Positions 32,920-41,801 of a stretch of 57,208 nt of DNA are shown piece by piece; position 1 is the first letter of the stretch; every line of letters starts with the position of its first letter. The notes beneath the pieces were generated by a model. That model was not told the DNA's origin, did no database searches, and worked only from the letters and a program-made list of their open reading frames with translations. The position numbers and the translations under genes were made by a program. Location: the NCBI GenBank assembly GCA_002898735.1, contig BEHY01000009.1:1-57208 (forward strand). The letters are read 5' to 3'. This DNA is from Candidatus Thermoflexus japonica. Lineage in GTDB: Bacteria > Chloroflexota > Anaerolineae > Thermoflexales > Thermoflexaceae.

Positions 32920-33756
32920 CTATTCCTTAATCATAACCCCAAGCCCATCAAAGCCGATCCATGCCGCCAGGGAAGGGCCGTAAGGGCGGACGAGGAGCTC
33001 GCGAGCCTGCATCGCTTCCTGCAGGCGCTGAGCGAAGGCCTGGGCCTCCTGAGGGGACCGCGCCGGCCCGTAAAGGACCCCCACCCGTTCCGCCCTGGAG
33101 AACTCGGCCGCGAATTCGATCAGCTTTTCAAGTGCCTTCTCGGTGGATCGGGCTTTCTCCAGCGGGAGCAGGGCCCCATCTTCCATCATCAGGAACGGCC
33201 GGATCCCCAGCATCGTTCCCAGGATGCGCTGGGTTTTGCTTAACAATCGGTTGCGCTCCAGGGCTTCCAGGCTCTCGGTGACGAAAACGGCGTAAAGGCG
33301 TGAGGGCATCCCTCGTAGAAGCCGGACGATCTCATGGGCGGGCTGGCCCTGAGCGGCCAGGCGAAGGGCCGCTTCGGCGATCCACCCCTGGGCGATCCCC
33401 ATCGTCTGGGTATCGATGACGTGGACCGGGCACCGTCCCAGCACCGCGGAAGCCGCAGCCCGGGCCCGAGCGACCAGGGGGGAGAGCCGGCCGGAATGCA
33501 AGACCGCCACGATCGCGGAGGTGCTGGGGGCCAGCTGGGTGTAAAGCGCCCGGAGCTCCTCTTCCGTCGGTGGCTCCAGGGTGAACCCCTTCGTGCGATC
33601 CGCAGGCGGCCAGAGTTCGGGAGGGATCTCATCGATTCCCTCCCGGAAGGTTTGATGATCCACCCGGATAGTCAGCGGGATCCAGACCAGCAGGTCGTCC
33701 CGCAGATCCGTTGTGTTCAGCAACGCGGCGCTATCCACAAGCACCCGGACAGGCAT
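32920..33756 (-). CDS. DegV-family fatty-acid-binding protein (FakB-like)
   Basis: A 278-residue DegV protein. MPVRVLVDSAALLNTTDLRD is the DegV N-terminus, VWIPLTIRVDHQTFREGID the second strand, TLEPPTEEELRALYTQLAP the S/T-Q-P loop region, and VHVIDTQTMGIAQGWIAEAALRLA the central fatty-acid pocket segment. Family members present a bound fatty acid to FakA for phosphorylation. The fakA gene lies directly upstream in the same orientation with a 135-bp gap, so a FakA-FakB pair is likely. The ATG at 33756 has GGAGGAAACC upstream; the open extension to 33819 lacks a ribosome binding site and family similarity. Confidence 0.9.
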   Translation of the reverse strand: MPVRVLVDSAALLNTTDLRDDLLVWIPLTIRVDHQTFREGIDEIPPELWPPADRTKGFTLEPPTEEELRALYTQLAPSTSAIVAVLHSGRLSPLVARARAAASAVLGRCPVHVIDTQTMGIAQGWIAEAALRLAAQGQPAHEIVRLLRGMPSRLYAVFVTESLEALERNRLLSKTQRILGTMLGIRPFLMMEDGALLPLEKARSTEKALEKLIEFAAEFSRAERVGVLYGPARSPQEAQAFAQRLQEAMQARELLVRPYGPSLAAWIGFDGLGVMIKE

Positions 33757-33891
33757 AGATGAGGTTTCCTCCGCTGGCGATGGTGAATCCGGAGAGGCCC
33801 GCTCTGCCTCCAGCGCCATCAGCAGCCTGGAGCGCGCGAATTCCTTGCCCGTTTACCCCCACAAACTCCATCCGGCAAGCGCAGCACGCCC

Positions 33892-35562
33892 TTACTCCGC
33901 ACTCAGAATGTAAGGATAGTAGGGCTGTCCCGCTTCCACCACCTCGATCTGTTGCCGCGGATAGCGGGAGCGGAGTTTCTCCATCAGGCGGGCCGTTTGG
34001 GAGGGATCCGCTTCCGCCCCCACATAGAAGGTGAGCAATTCGGCGGAGCTCGCATCCATTGCCTCGAGGGTCCTCTGGATGACTTCCTCCAGGTCATCCC
34101 CTGCGGCCACCAGACGGTCGTCCACCAGCCCGATCCATTGCCCCCGGCGGGCGGTCACCCCCTCCAGCTCCACATCCCGGGTGGCCCGCGTGATCTCCCC
34201 GCTGCGCACCAGCTGCAGCGCCTCTTTCATGGCCTGCAGGTTGTCTTCCAGAGTGGCCTCGGGGCGATAGGCCACCATGGCGGCCACGCCCTGGGGCAGG
34301 GTGCGCGCAGGGAGGACCTCCACGCGCTTATCCGGAACCAGCTCGGCGGCCTGCCGGGCCGTCAGCACCACGTTGGGATTGTTGGGCAGCACGATGATCT
34401 GATCGGTGGGCAGCGTTTGCAGGAGCTCCACGAACTGCTGAGCGCTGGGATTCATGGTCTGCCCGCCGCGGAGGGTCGCGCTGGCCCCCAGGCTGGCGAA
34501 GATCCGGGCCCATCCCTCGCTGGGGACCACCGCGATCGTGGCGACCTGGCCGGGTTGCAGGGAGGCGGACGGGCTCTCGGCCGCGCGGGCCCGCTCCTGG
34601 ATGAATTGCTGATACTGGGCCTGCATATCTTCCACCACCACATCCCGTAAACTGCCCCAGCGGATGGCGTAGCTGAGCGGCTGCCCGGGATCATGGACAT
34701 GCAGGTGGACTTTCACCATGTTCGCATCGCCGACGACCAGGACGCTGTCCCCCATCGCCTCCAGGTCGCGGCGGATCTGGTCTACATCCAGATGGCGGCC
34801 CACCAGGATGAACTGGACATCGTAACCATAGCCCTCCGATCCGGGCTCCAGCGCCTCGGTCGCCCGGGCGCCTGCGAGCGATCGGGCCGCCATCGGAGCC
34901 TCCTCCTCGATGGGTTCCCCTTTCAAACACCGAAGCATCCCTTCCAGGATCAGGTAGAGGCCCTGCCCGCCGGCATCCACGACCCCGGCCGCTTTCAGAA
35001 TGGGGAGCAGGTCGGGCGTGCGCTGCACGGCCTCGCGGGCTCGACGCACCACCTGTTCCATCACTTCCAGAAGATCCCCGCCGCGCTGGACAGCGTCGGT
35101 GGCCGCCTCGCTGGCCTCCCGGATCACGGTCAGGATCGTCCCCTCAACCGGCTTCATCACTCCGCGGTAAGCCGTGCGGGTGGCCTCCTGAAGGGCGAGG
35201 GCAAGATCTTCGGCCGTGATCATCGGGCGGCGATCGATCACCTGAGCCATCCCCCGCCAGATCTGAGAGAGGATCACCCCGGAGTTCCCCCGAGCGCCCA
35301 TCAACGCCCCCCGGGCCACCCGCTGAAGCAGCACGCCTGCCTCATGATCCGGCGCGCTGGCGATCTCCTGCCAGGCTGCTTCCATCGTCAGCAACATATT
35401 GGTCCCGGTGTCGCCATCCGGGACCGGGAACACGTTCAGGGCGTTCACCAGCTCGTGATGGCGACGAAGCCAGAGCAGCGCGGCCCGGATCATCTCTTTA
35501 AACATCCGCCCATCCATGGACGGAAGGGCCGGTCGTGAGGAGGAAGACCCTTCCCGTTGCAC
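33892..35562 (-). CDS. fakA: fatty acid kinase FakA-like (DhaL domain plus C-terminal FakB-binding region)
   Basis: A 556-residue protein. Residues 20-220 form a DhaL/Dak2 kinase domain with LNVFPVPDGDTGTNMLLTM, GARGNSGVILSQIWRGMA and AGVVDAGGQGLYLILEGML, the ATP and Mg sites of FakA. The C-terminal half (VQFILVG...GDSVLVVGD, VHLHVHDPGQ, and later ILPNNPNVVL) is the FakB-interacting region. It phosphorylates FakB-bound exogenous fatty acids. The GTG at 35562 is chosen because AAGGAGGACGCG precedes it. It follows the Asp23 gene, as commonly seen in Gram-positive-type genomes. Confidence 0.93.
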   Translation of the reverse strand: MQREGSSSSRPALPSMDGRMFKEMIRAALLWLRRHHELVNALNVFPVPDGDTGTNMLLTMEAAWQEIASAPDHEAGVLLQRVARGALMGARGNSGVILSQIWRGMAQVIDRRPMITAEDLALALQEATRTAYRGVMKPVEGTILTVIREASEAATDAVQRGGDLLEVMEQVVRRAREAVQRTPDLLPILKAAGVVDAGGQGLYLILEGMLRCLKGEPIEEEAPMAARSLAGARATEALEPGSEGYGYDVQFILVGRHLDVDQIRRDLEAMGDSVLVVGDANMVKVHLHVHDPGQPLSYAIRWGSLRDVVVEDMQAQYQQFIQERARAAESPSASLQPGQVATIAVVPSEGWARIFASLGASATLRGGQTMNPSAQQFVELLQTLPTDQIIVLPNNPNVVLTARQAAELVPDKRVEVLPARTLPQGVAAMVAYRPEATLEDNLQAMKEALQLVRSGEITRATRDVELEGVTARRGQWIGLVDDRLVAAGDDLEEVIQRTLEAMDASSAELLTFYVGAEADPSQTARLMEKLRSRYPRQQIEVVEAGQPYYPYILSAE

Positions 35563-35688
35563 CGCGTCCTCCTTCCAGAGGATCAGGAACTCCACGTTGG
35601 TGCTTAAACGGCAGACGGATAAGGAAAGCGGCGACCGGAGCGAACAGGATCCATGCCGGAGCCCCGCTCGTAGGTGAGAGATCCTTCG

Positions 35689-36033
35689 TCACTGGGGTTG
35701 CAGGCCCTGGATGTGAACATTCACCTCCGCCACCGGCAGACCTGTGGTTTTCTCTACATGATATTTGATGGTATGCTGCACGCTGCGGGCGACAGCGACC
35801 AGCCGGACCCCATAGGCCAGGATGAGATAGACATCGATCACCAGGCCATCCGGCCGTTCCCGGATCTCGATGCTCCGCCGGGCGTCCGGAGCGAAGAAGT
35901 TCGCGACCGCGTCGGTCATGCGGGGTGGAGCCAGGCCGACGACCCCATAGCACTGGGCCAGGGCCCGCGCGATAAGGGTTGCGATCGCCGCCGGCAGCAC
36001 TTCGATCCGCCCCAGTTCGTTCTGCTCCTTCAT
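35689..36033 (-). CDS. Asp23/Gls24-family protein
   Basis: A 114-residue small protein. [30 protein letters not shown] and [46 protein letters not shown] follow the Asp23/YloU pattern, including the terminal V..VNVHIQGv motif. YloU-type members sit beside the DhaL-kinase gene (YloV/FakA) in many genomes, exactly as here, and are proposed to act in envelope homeostasis or fatty-acid metabolism. CGAGGAGCC precedes the ATG at 36033. The rpmB (L28) gene that often precedes this pair elsewhere is not present. Confidence 0.9.
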   Translation of the reverse strand: MKEQNELGRIEVLPAAIATLIARALAQCYGVVGLAPPRMTDAVANFFAPDARRSIEIRERPDGLVIDVYLILAYGVRLVAVARSVQHTIKYHVEKTTGLPVAEVNVHIQGLQPQ

Positions 36034-36561
36034 GGCTGGCTCCTCGAAAACCTGACCCTTGGGCTTATTCTGCCACCCGGTAACGATCCGTCCCCTGCCC
36101 CCATCCTCCCGCCCTTCAGGGGCGGAGGCAGGGGGAAGGTTTACGGGATTCCCCCAGGGCTCCGGGATGTCCTCAGGATACCCGCGGTTGGGCCCGGATC
36201 CATGGAGCGGTTGACCATTCACCTCAACTATCTTAGCTCACGTGGATTTTCCCCATGGGGGCCTGGAACCGGGCGGGCGCCTTCGACGAGCCACCTCGCC
36301 TCTAAACCTTACTTTACTTTCCCCCGCCTTTCAGGCCGCGGATGGGGAGGCCAGATATCGTCTGCCCGCATCCTGGCGAGGGAAAGCACGTGCGCTGGAG
36401 GCGATCCTCTTTATTTTCCCCTGAAATCAGAACAGCGGACCCGGCGGCAGGTTGCATTAAAATATAGAGGGATGCAGAATAGAGCCTGCAGCAGGCGAGA
36501 GCAGGTGATCTCAGGGCGCAAGCGGTGGAGGATTTTTTCTTTCCCTGGAGGGAGGTCCACG
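36034..36561. other. 528-bp divergent intergenic region upstream of pdxS
   Basis: No gene is supported. On the pdxS side, TAAAAT (36458-36463) within TTGCATTAAAATATAGAGG resembles a -10 box but lacks a convincing -35. GGGGGAA near 36130 and TTCCCCC near 36150 form a short inverted repeat of unknown meaning. A long frame is open in phase with pdxS but shows no similarity. Confidence 0.4.
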
Positions 36562-37461
36562 ATGACGGGAGAGGTTCGACGCGCCTATGGAACCGTGACG
36601 GTGAAGCGAGGGCTCGCCCAGATGCTGAAGGGCGGCGTGATCATGGATGTCACCAACGCGGAGCAGGCCCAGATCGCCGAGGAAGCGGGCGCAGTGGCCG
36701 TGATGGCCCTCGAGCGGGTTCCCGCGGATATCCGGGCGCACGGCGGGGTGGCCCGGATGGCGGATCCCGAGAAGATCCTTGAGATCATGGAGGCGGTGAC
36801 GATCCCGGTGATGGCCAAGTGCCGCATCGGCCACTATATGGAGGCGAAGATCCTGGAAGCCCTCGGTGTCGATTTCATCGATGAGTCGGAGGTTCTGACC
36901 CCTGCCGACGAACAGTATCACATCAACAAATGGGAATTTAAGGTTCCTTTCGTCTGTGGCGCGCGGGATCTCGGGGAGGCCCTGCGCCGGATCGCCGAGG
37001 GGGCGGCGATGATTCGCTCCAAGGGAGAGGCCGGAACCGGGAATGTGGTGGAAGCCGTTCGCCACGCGCGGGCGATCATGGGCGCCATCCGGCGGATCCA
37101 GGGGATGGGGGAGGAGGAGCTGGTGGCTTATGCGAAAGAGATCGGCGCTCCCTATGAGCTGGTTCTGGAAACCCGGCGCCTCGGGCGCCTGCCGGTTGTT
37201 CTCTTCGCGGCGGGTGGGATCGCCACCCCGGCCGATGCGGCGCTGATGATGTGGTTGGGGATGGACGGTGTGTTCGTGGGAAGCGGGATCTTCAAGAGCG
37301 AGAATCCGTATAAGCGGGCGCGGGCGATTGTGGAGGCCGTGACCTACTGGCAGGAGCCGGAGATCCTGGCGATGGTCAGCCGTAACCTGGGCGAGCCGAT
37401 GTATGGCATCGATGTCCGTCAGCTGACCGAGGCCCAACGCCTGGCGCTGCGCGGATGGTGA
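36562..37461 (+). CDS. pdxS: pyridoxal 5'-phosphate synthase, synthase subunit
   Basis: A 299-residue TIM barrel that builds PLP from ribose 5-phosphate, glyceraldehyde 3-phosphate and ammonia from Pdx[36 protein letters not shown] is the conserved N-terminal sequence with Asp29. [11 protein letters not shown] holds the first Schiff-base lysine (Lys86) and [18 protein letters not shown] the second. The [27 protein letters not shown] phosphate site is intact. Translation starts at the ATG at 36562 with TGGAGGGAGGTC upstream. pdxT follows after 50 bp. Confidence 0.98.
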   Translation: MTGEVRRAYGTVTVKRGLAQMLKGGVIMDVTNAEQAQIAEEAGAVAVMALERVPADIRAHGGVARMADPEKILEIMEAVTIPVMAKCRIGHYMEAKILEALGVDFIDESEVLTPADEQYHINKWEFKVPFVCGARDLGEALRRIAEGAAMIRSKGEAGTGNVVEAVRHARAIMGAIRRIQGMGEEELVAYAKEIGAPYELVLETRRLGRLPVVLFAAGGIATPADAALMMWLGMDGVFVGSGIFKSENPYKRARAIVEAVTYWQEPEILAMVSRNLGEPMYGIDVRQLTEAQRLALRGW

Positions 37462-37511
37462 AATCCTGAGGCCATGTTATTTACCCCAGATGGACCCCTT
37501 ACAGGAGGTGT

Positions 37512-38108
37512 ATGGTGAGGATCGGGGTGCTGGGATTGCAGGGGGATTACCTGGAGCATCACCAGGTCCTCCGCCGGCTGGGCGTGGAGACCGTGGATGT
37601 CCGCCTCCCTTCCCATCTGGAGGGGGTGGATGGCCTGATCATCCCGGGCGGGGAGAGCACCACGATCGGTGCCCTGGCGGAGCGTTACGGTTTGATGGAA
37701 CCGCTCCGCCGCATGGCGGAGGCGGGCATGCCGATCTGGGGCACCTGCGCCGGCATGATTTTCCTGGCCAGGGATGTGGGCCGCCCCCAGCCCACCCTGG
37801 GTCTGATGGATGTCCGGGTGCGACGGAACGCCTTCGGCCGTCAGATCGATAGCTTCGAGATCGATCTGGAGATCCCGGCCCTGGCCCGGGTGGGGGATCC
37901 CCGACCGTTCCACGCGGTCTTCATCCGGGCCCCGCTGATCGAGGCGGTGGGGCCTGATGTGGAGGTACTGGCCCGTCTGGAGGACGGAACCATTGTAGCG
38001 GCTCAACAGGGGCATCTGCTGGCCACCGCCTTCCATCCGGAGCTGACGGACGATACCCGGTTCCATCGGTATTTCCTGGAAATCGTTCGACAGGCTTCCC
38101 GCCGATGA
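37512..38108 (+). CDS. pdxT: pyridoxal 5'-phosphate synthase, glutaminase subunit
   Basis: A 198-residue class I glutamine amidotransferase that delivers ammonia to PdxS. RIGVLGLQGDYLEHH, LIIPGGESTTIG and the nucleophile Cys79 in IWGTCAGMIFLA, with His175 and Glu177 in TAFHPELTDD, complete the family set. ACAGGAGGTGT precedes the ATG. The TGA overlaps the ATG of the GNAT-like gene downstream (ATGA). Forms the PLP synthase complex with the preceding gene product. Confidence 0.97.
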   Translation: MVRIGVLGLQGDYLEHHQVLRRLGVETVDVRLPSHLEGVDGLIIPGGESTTIGALAERYGLMEPLRRMAEAGMPIWGTCAGMIFLARDVGRPQPTLGLMDVRVRRNAFGRQIDSFEIDLEIPALARVGDPRPFHAVFIRAPLIEAVGPDVEVLARLEDGTIVAAQQGHLLATAFHPELTDDTRFHRYFLEIVRQASRR

Positions 38109-38947
38109 TCCGATCCTTGCGGATCAGGGATGGTTCGCGTTTCCTGGCGGCCGCCCACGCGGGTTTATATCTGGATGAGCGGGCGGCGCGGGTCGATCGC
38201 TTCCATCCGATCGAGGCCGCCACCATTTCCATGTTCTTCCCGGACCTGGCGCCGGTGCTTACGCTTTCCGATCCCTCGGGATCCTATTTCCTTCAATTGA
38301 GCCATCGGCGCCGCGGGGATGAAGGGCGCCTGCTTTTTATGGCGCCTGCGCCGATGACCCTGGATCCGGAGGCCACCGGCGGATGGGAGATCGTTCTTCC
38401 TGCGGTCGTCGAATGGGCGGCCGCCCATGGGATTCGGCGTCTGGTGGCGGAGGTGGCGCTGGACGAACGGCGGCCGGCCCTTCTGCAACGCCTGGGCTTC
38501 GAGCGAACCCGCCGTTACACGGTGTGGGCGGGATCGGCCGGGGTGGTGGAGCAGGCCTTTCGCGCCCTGGCCGGCCGCAGGCCCCTGGCCGGTGCCTCGC
38601 CGTGGGCGCTTTATCGGGGGGCCCGGGGAGCCTGGGTGGAGGAGATCCGGAGCATATCGGAGGATCCGCTCCCGGGACTGGCGCAGACGCTCGCCGATCT
38701 GGGCGCCCGCTGGCGGCATCCGGTTTATGTGCAGGTCCGCCGGGAGACCCCCGGGGTGGCCGAGGCTCTGCGGGCGCTGGGGTTCCACCCGGCTTTCACC
38801 TTGTGGCGGATGGTGCGCTGGATCGCGGTGCCCCTTCGATGGCCATCCGCCGAGGAGCTGGAAACGAGGGTGTCGGCCTCCCTGGCTTTCTATTTTCGCC
38901 ATATGTCGCCCTCGCCGATGCGACAGCCGGCCGCAAGCTCCGGTTAG
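38105..38947 (+). CDS. GNAT-fold acetyltransferase-like protein coupled to pdxT
   Basis: A 280-residue protein of unknown function. The central part, GWEIVLPAVVEWAAAHGIRRLVAEVALDERRPALLQRLGFERTRRYTVWA, has the GNAT-like order of helix, strand, and an LLQRLGFE end motif. A second LGF-type segment (GVAEALRALGFHPAFTLWRMVR) near residue 225-245 suggests a double GNAT arrangement. The N-terminal 60 residues begin with RSLRIRDGSRFLAAAHAG. It is translationally coupled to pdxT. No substrate can be inferred. It might equally be a degenerate acetyltransferase fold used for binding. Confidence 0.6.
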   Translation: MIRSLRIRDGSRFLAAAHAGLYLDERAARVDRFHPIEAATISMFFPDLAPVLTLSDPSGSYFLQLSHRRRGDEGRLLFMAPAPMTLDPEATGGWEIVLPAVVEWAAAHGIRRLVAEVALDERRPALLQRLGFERTRRYTVWAGSAGVVEQAFRALAGRRPLAGASPWALYRGARGAWVEEIRSISEDPLPGLAQTLADLGARWRHPVYVQVRRETPGVAEALRALGFHPAFTLWRMVRWIAVPLRWPSAEELETRVSASLAFYFRHMSPSPMRQPAASSG

Positions 38948-38966
38948 AAGGGGAAAGGGGATTTCC

Positions 38967-39500
38967 ATGACCCAACCTGGAATTCGAACGGGAACCATCA
39001 CCGTTGATTTCCTGACCCCCACCCATCGGATCTCGGCCCAGATGGTATTGAGAGGTCGGGTTCTGGGGGATGTTCTGAACGATGTGCGCACCTCCTTCGT
39101 TCCCCTGGAGGCCGTCTTCCTCTCCCGCCTCGATGAGCCTGCCCGTATCCTCAAGAGCTTCGGAGCCGCCATCCTGAGCAAAAACCACATCACCATGGCG
39201 ATCGTCAACGTGGGGATCGAGATGGCCCTGAAAGCCGTCTCCCCCGCATATGGCTCTCGAAAAGCGTATGGAGTGTTCGCCACCATACCCAGATTTGAGA
39301 TTGAGGGAACCATTGAGTTCACGGGCCGGCCGGATCTCCATGCGCTGCTGGTGACCAACGTGGAGCGTTTCATCCCGATCATGAATGCGAAGGCCGTGAT
39401 GAGCGATCGGCCCGGGATGAGCTTTGCTGGCGAGCTGATTTTTGTGAATCGGGATTTCATCGGATTGCTTTCGCTAAGCGGAGAGGTGGCTCAGGGATGA
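38967..39500 (+). CDS. uncharacterised protein with an internal duplication
   Basis: A 177-residue protein of no known function. It consists of two similar halves of about 75 residues. In the first, ITVDFLTPTHRISAQMVLRG is followed by LGDVLNDVRTSFVPLEAVFLSR and a closing KNHITMAIV. In the second, YGVFATIPRFEIEGTIEFTG is followed by LHALLVTNVERFIPIMNAKAV and VNRDFIGLLSL. Each half resembles the small strand-rich DUF6812-type domain (an I.G.i..... L.d.Ln....FvPl..a pattern), but I cannot confirm that family. GGGGAAAGGGG precedes the ATG. Its TGA overlaps the ATG of the receiver/CpaE-like gene, so the pair probably works together. Confidence 0.7.
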   Translation: MTQPGIRTGTITVDFLTPTHRISAQMVLRGRVLGDVLNDVRTSFVPLEAVFLSRLDEPARILKSFGAAILSKNHITMAIVNVGIEMALKAVSPAYGSRKAYGVFATIPRFEIEGTIEFTGRPDLHALLVTNVERFIPIMNAKAVMSDRPGMSFAGELIFVNRDFIGLLSLSGEVAQG

Positions 39501-40606
39501 CCCGTATCCTGGTGATCGATGATGATATCGAGCTCCTTCAGATGGTCCGCCTGATGCTGGAGCGGGCGGGGTTCGAGGTGTTCACCAGCGCGGATGGCGC
39601 GGATGGGATTGAGAAAACCCGCCAGCTCCGACCGGATCTGGTGATCCTGGATCTGATGATGCCGGAGGTCGATGGCTTCCAGGTGCTCCAGGCCATCCGG
39701 AACGATCCGCTGGTCAGCGACACCCCGGTCCTGGTCCTCACCGCTCGGGCGCAGCCCGTGGATCGGGAGGCGGCCCTGGCCGCCCGGGCGGATGATTACC
39801 TGGCCAAGCCGGTCTCGCAGAAGGAGCTCCTGGATCGGGTCCAGGAGGTGCTGAACCGGCGCCGGCGAGCAGGCGCCCAGGGATCCGTGGTGCTCTTCCT
39901 GGGGCTCCGTGGGGGGACCGGGACCACCACGCTGGCGGTGAACACGGCGCTGGCCCTGATTCGCAGCGGCCCCGTGGTGCTGTGGGATGCCAGCCTGAGC
40001 TCTGGCCATGCGGGGCTCCATCTCCGGATCGCCCCCCGGATCTCCTGGCTGGACTGGTGGCGGGATGGATGCTCGAAAGGAAATCTGGAGGCTCATCTGG
40101 TATCCCATCCGGCCGGGCTCAGCCTGTTTCCTGCTCCGCTGATGCCGGTTACGGAAGCGGTGGAAGAATCCATGGTGGGTCTGACCCTGGACTTCCTGCG
40201 CGAGCGTTTCACCTTTGTGGTCATCGATGGGCCTTCCACGCTGGTGCCCCTGGGCCTTGTCCTCTGCCAGCAGGCGGATCAGCTGTTCCTGGTGATGACC
40301 CCGGAGGTGGGCGCTCTGCAGACCACGGTGATGACCTTGCGGGCCCTGCAATCGGCGGGGATACCGTTGGAGCGGATACACGTCGTGGTGAACCATGCGG
40401 CGGGACCCGGCACCCTGAACATCCAGACCATCGAGCGGGCCCTGGGCCGGGCGCCTGTGCTCACCGTGCCCTTCGATCCGAATCAGGCGGTGGCGCTGGT
40501 CCAGGGCAACCCCCTCTTCCTGAGCCATCCGAACGGTCCCCTGGCGGCGGCCGCGCACCGGCTGGCCGGGCATGTTCTGTCCGCCGTGCGCCAGACGGGG
40601 GATTAA
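39497..40606 (+). CDS. third response-regulator/CpaE-like ATPase
   Basis: A 369-residue protein with a receiver domain (Asp52 in LDLMMPEVDGFQV, Thr82, Lys104 in LAKPVS) and a ParA/MinD-like domain. The nucleotide loop reads GLRGGTGTTTLAVN (137-150): the signature lysine of the deviant Walker A is arginine, while the P-loop threonines are retained and the usual second lysine is absent. ATPase activity is therefore doubtful although the fold is complete (WDASL, VIDGPS, HVVVNHA). It is coupled to the duplicated unknown protein upstream and is not beside a cpaF gene. Confidence 0.82.
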   Translation: MTRILVIDDDIELLQMVRLMLERAGFEVFTSADGADGIEKTRQLRPDLVILDLMMPEVDGFQVLQAIRNDPLVSDTPVLVLTARAQPVDREAALAARADDYLAKPVSQKELLDRVQEVLNRRRRAGAQGSVVLFLGLRGGTGTTTLAVNTALALIRSGPVVLWDASLSSGHAGLHLRIAPRISWLDWWRDGCSKGNLEAHLVSHPAGLSLFPAPLMPVTEAVEESMVGLTLDFLRERFTFVVIDGPSTLVPLGLVLCQQADQLFLVMTPEVGALQTTVMTLRALQSAGIPLERIHVVVNHAAGPGTLNIQTIERALGRAPVLTVPFDPNQAVALVQGNPLFLSHPNGPLAAAAHRLAGHVLSAVRQTGD

Positions 40607-40876
40607 GGCCCGCCCATCTATCGGGAGAGAGCCGGGGGATCGCTGCCGCCCCACCGGATCGTCAGGGGCGGTCCGGATGGGGTCCCCGGGTGCTCCGCTC
40701 CACCCTCCAATGGTTTCCTCTCCCCGCAGAGCCCCGAGGGTCCCAGGGAAATAGGCCGGGGGCCCGCTCCGGACTCCCTTCCGGAGGAAGCCGGTTGTGT
40801 AATTCCTGACAGCACAAATGATCCGAAGCTTATTCATACCACCCATCAAACCGATTCAGCCCATTTTCTTTGTATT

Positions 40877-40904
40877 TTGTTAATTTAGATAAACCCGGTA
40901 TAAT
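40877..40904 (+). promoter_or_regulatory. upstream promoter P1 of DUF177-rpoD
   Basis: TTGTTA (40877-40882), a 16-bp spacer and a perfect TATAAT (40899-40904), within an AT-rich stretch. Confidence 0.55.
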
Positions 40905-40980
40905 GTTCTAATTAGATCCTCGATGGGATCCACAACTGCTCCGGATCCAGCCCCGTGTTGAATAAATTCCAACTTTCTGC

Positions 40981-41010
40981 TTGACGAAGGGATCCCCGGT
41001 GTGTTATAAT
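40981..41010 (+). promoter_or_regulatory. main promoter P2 of DUF177-rpoD
   Basis: TTGACG (40981-40986), 18-bp spacer, perfect TATAAT (41005-41010), about 77 bp before the DUF177 start. It is one of the two best sigma-70-type promoters in the window. Confidence 0.75.
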
Positions 41011-41087
41011 CACCCCAGCAGGTTTTTCTGGCCTGCCCCAACCGTGGATCCGGCCATGGGATCCAGCGGCCTGTCCTGGAGGGCCCT

Positions 41088-41591
41088 ATGAAGATGCTGC
41101 GCTATCGGGTGGGCGCGCTGGTCGGCGCGCCGGTGGGGAGCCGGATGGTATTATCGCTGGAGGAGGGACCGGGGGATCTGGGCTATGGGGTGGAGGTGGA
41201 TTACCTTCGTGGGGAGATCGAGCTGGTCCGTTCCGATCGCCGGCTCCTGGCCTCCGGAACGATCTCCACGCAGATCCACACGTCATGTGCCCGCTGTCTG
41301 GAACCGGTCGCCTTCCCCATGACCTTCGAGTTCGAGGAGGCGTTCTTCCTCTCCCCGGTGGATATCCCCGGGGAGACGTTTTATGCGGTGACCGATGACG
41401 GCTACCTCTTCCTGACCGCGCCGTTGCGGGAGCACATCCTGCTGAACACCCCGCTGCGGGTGCTCTGTCGCCCGGATTGCCGCGGGCTGTGCCCGGAGTG
41501 TGGCCAGAATCTGAATGAAGGGGAGTGCGGCTGCATCCGTGAGCTCGATCCCCGGTGGGGAGCCCTGCAGGCGTTCCGTCTATCCGAATGA
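41088..41591 (+). CDS. DUF177/YceD-family protein
   Basis: A 167-residue DUF177 protein. The C-terminal CRPDCRGLCPECGQNLNEGECGC is the family's cysteine motif (four of the cysteines could bind a metal), preceded by TSCARCLEPVAFPMTFEFEE. In most bacteria this gene precedes rpmF (ribosomal protein L32) and plants use a homologue in 23S rRNA accumulation. Here rpmF is not found in the following 210 bp and rpoD follows instead. Two consensus promoters lie upstream. Confidence 0.92.
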   Translation: MKMLRYRVGALVGAPVGSRMVLSLEEGPGDLGYGVEVDYLRGEIELVRSDRRLLASGTISTQIHTSCARCLEPVAFPMTFEFEEAFFLSPVDIPGETFYAVTDDGYLFLTAPLREHILLNTPLRVLCRPDCRGLCPECGQNLNEGECGCIRELDPRWGALQAFRLSE

Positions 41592-41801
41592 CTGGACGGT
41601 TCGCCCGGCCGGGATCCGGATGCGCCGGCAGGGTCCCTGGAGGTGTGGGGATCGAGGATCTTCGGCAACCCGGATCTCCTGGAAAGATAACGATCCGGCT
41701 TCCATCCGGAGGGTAAGGTGCAAACGCCGGAGTGAGGGTTTGAGATCCAGAAGCCCGAAAGGGTCGCTGGATCCTTGATCTGTGATCGGAGAGGAGCGAC
41801 G

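Larger units (their letters stand above)
40607..41087. other. AT-richer promoter region upstream of DUF177-rpoD
   Basis: 481 bp without a gene. The first 200 bp are GC-rich and carry no recognisable feature apart from a short CCGGA-type hairpin. From about 40840 the sequence turns unusually AT-rich for this genome and holds two consensus promoters, listed separately. A CCAGCAGG...CCTGCC stretch near 41030 could fold in the leader. Confidence 0.6.

Noticed and set aside
41592..41801. rpmF (ribosomal protein L32) expected behind the DUF177 gene
   Set aside because: I translated the 210-bp gap in mind and found no L32-like sequence; rpoD follows directly.
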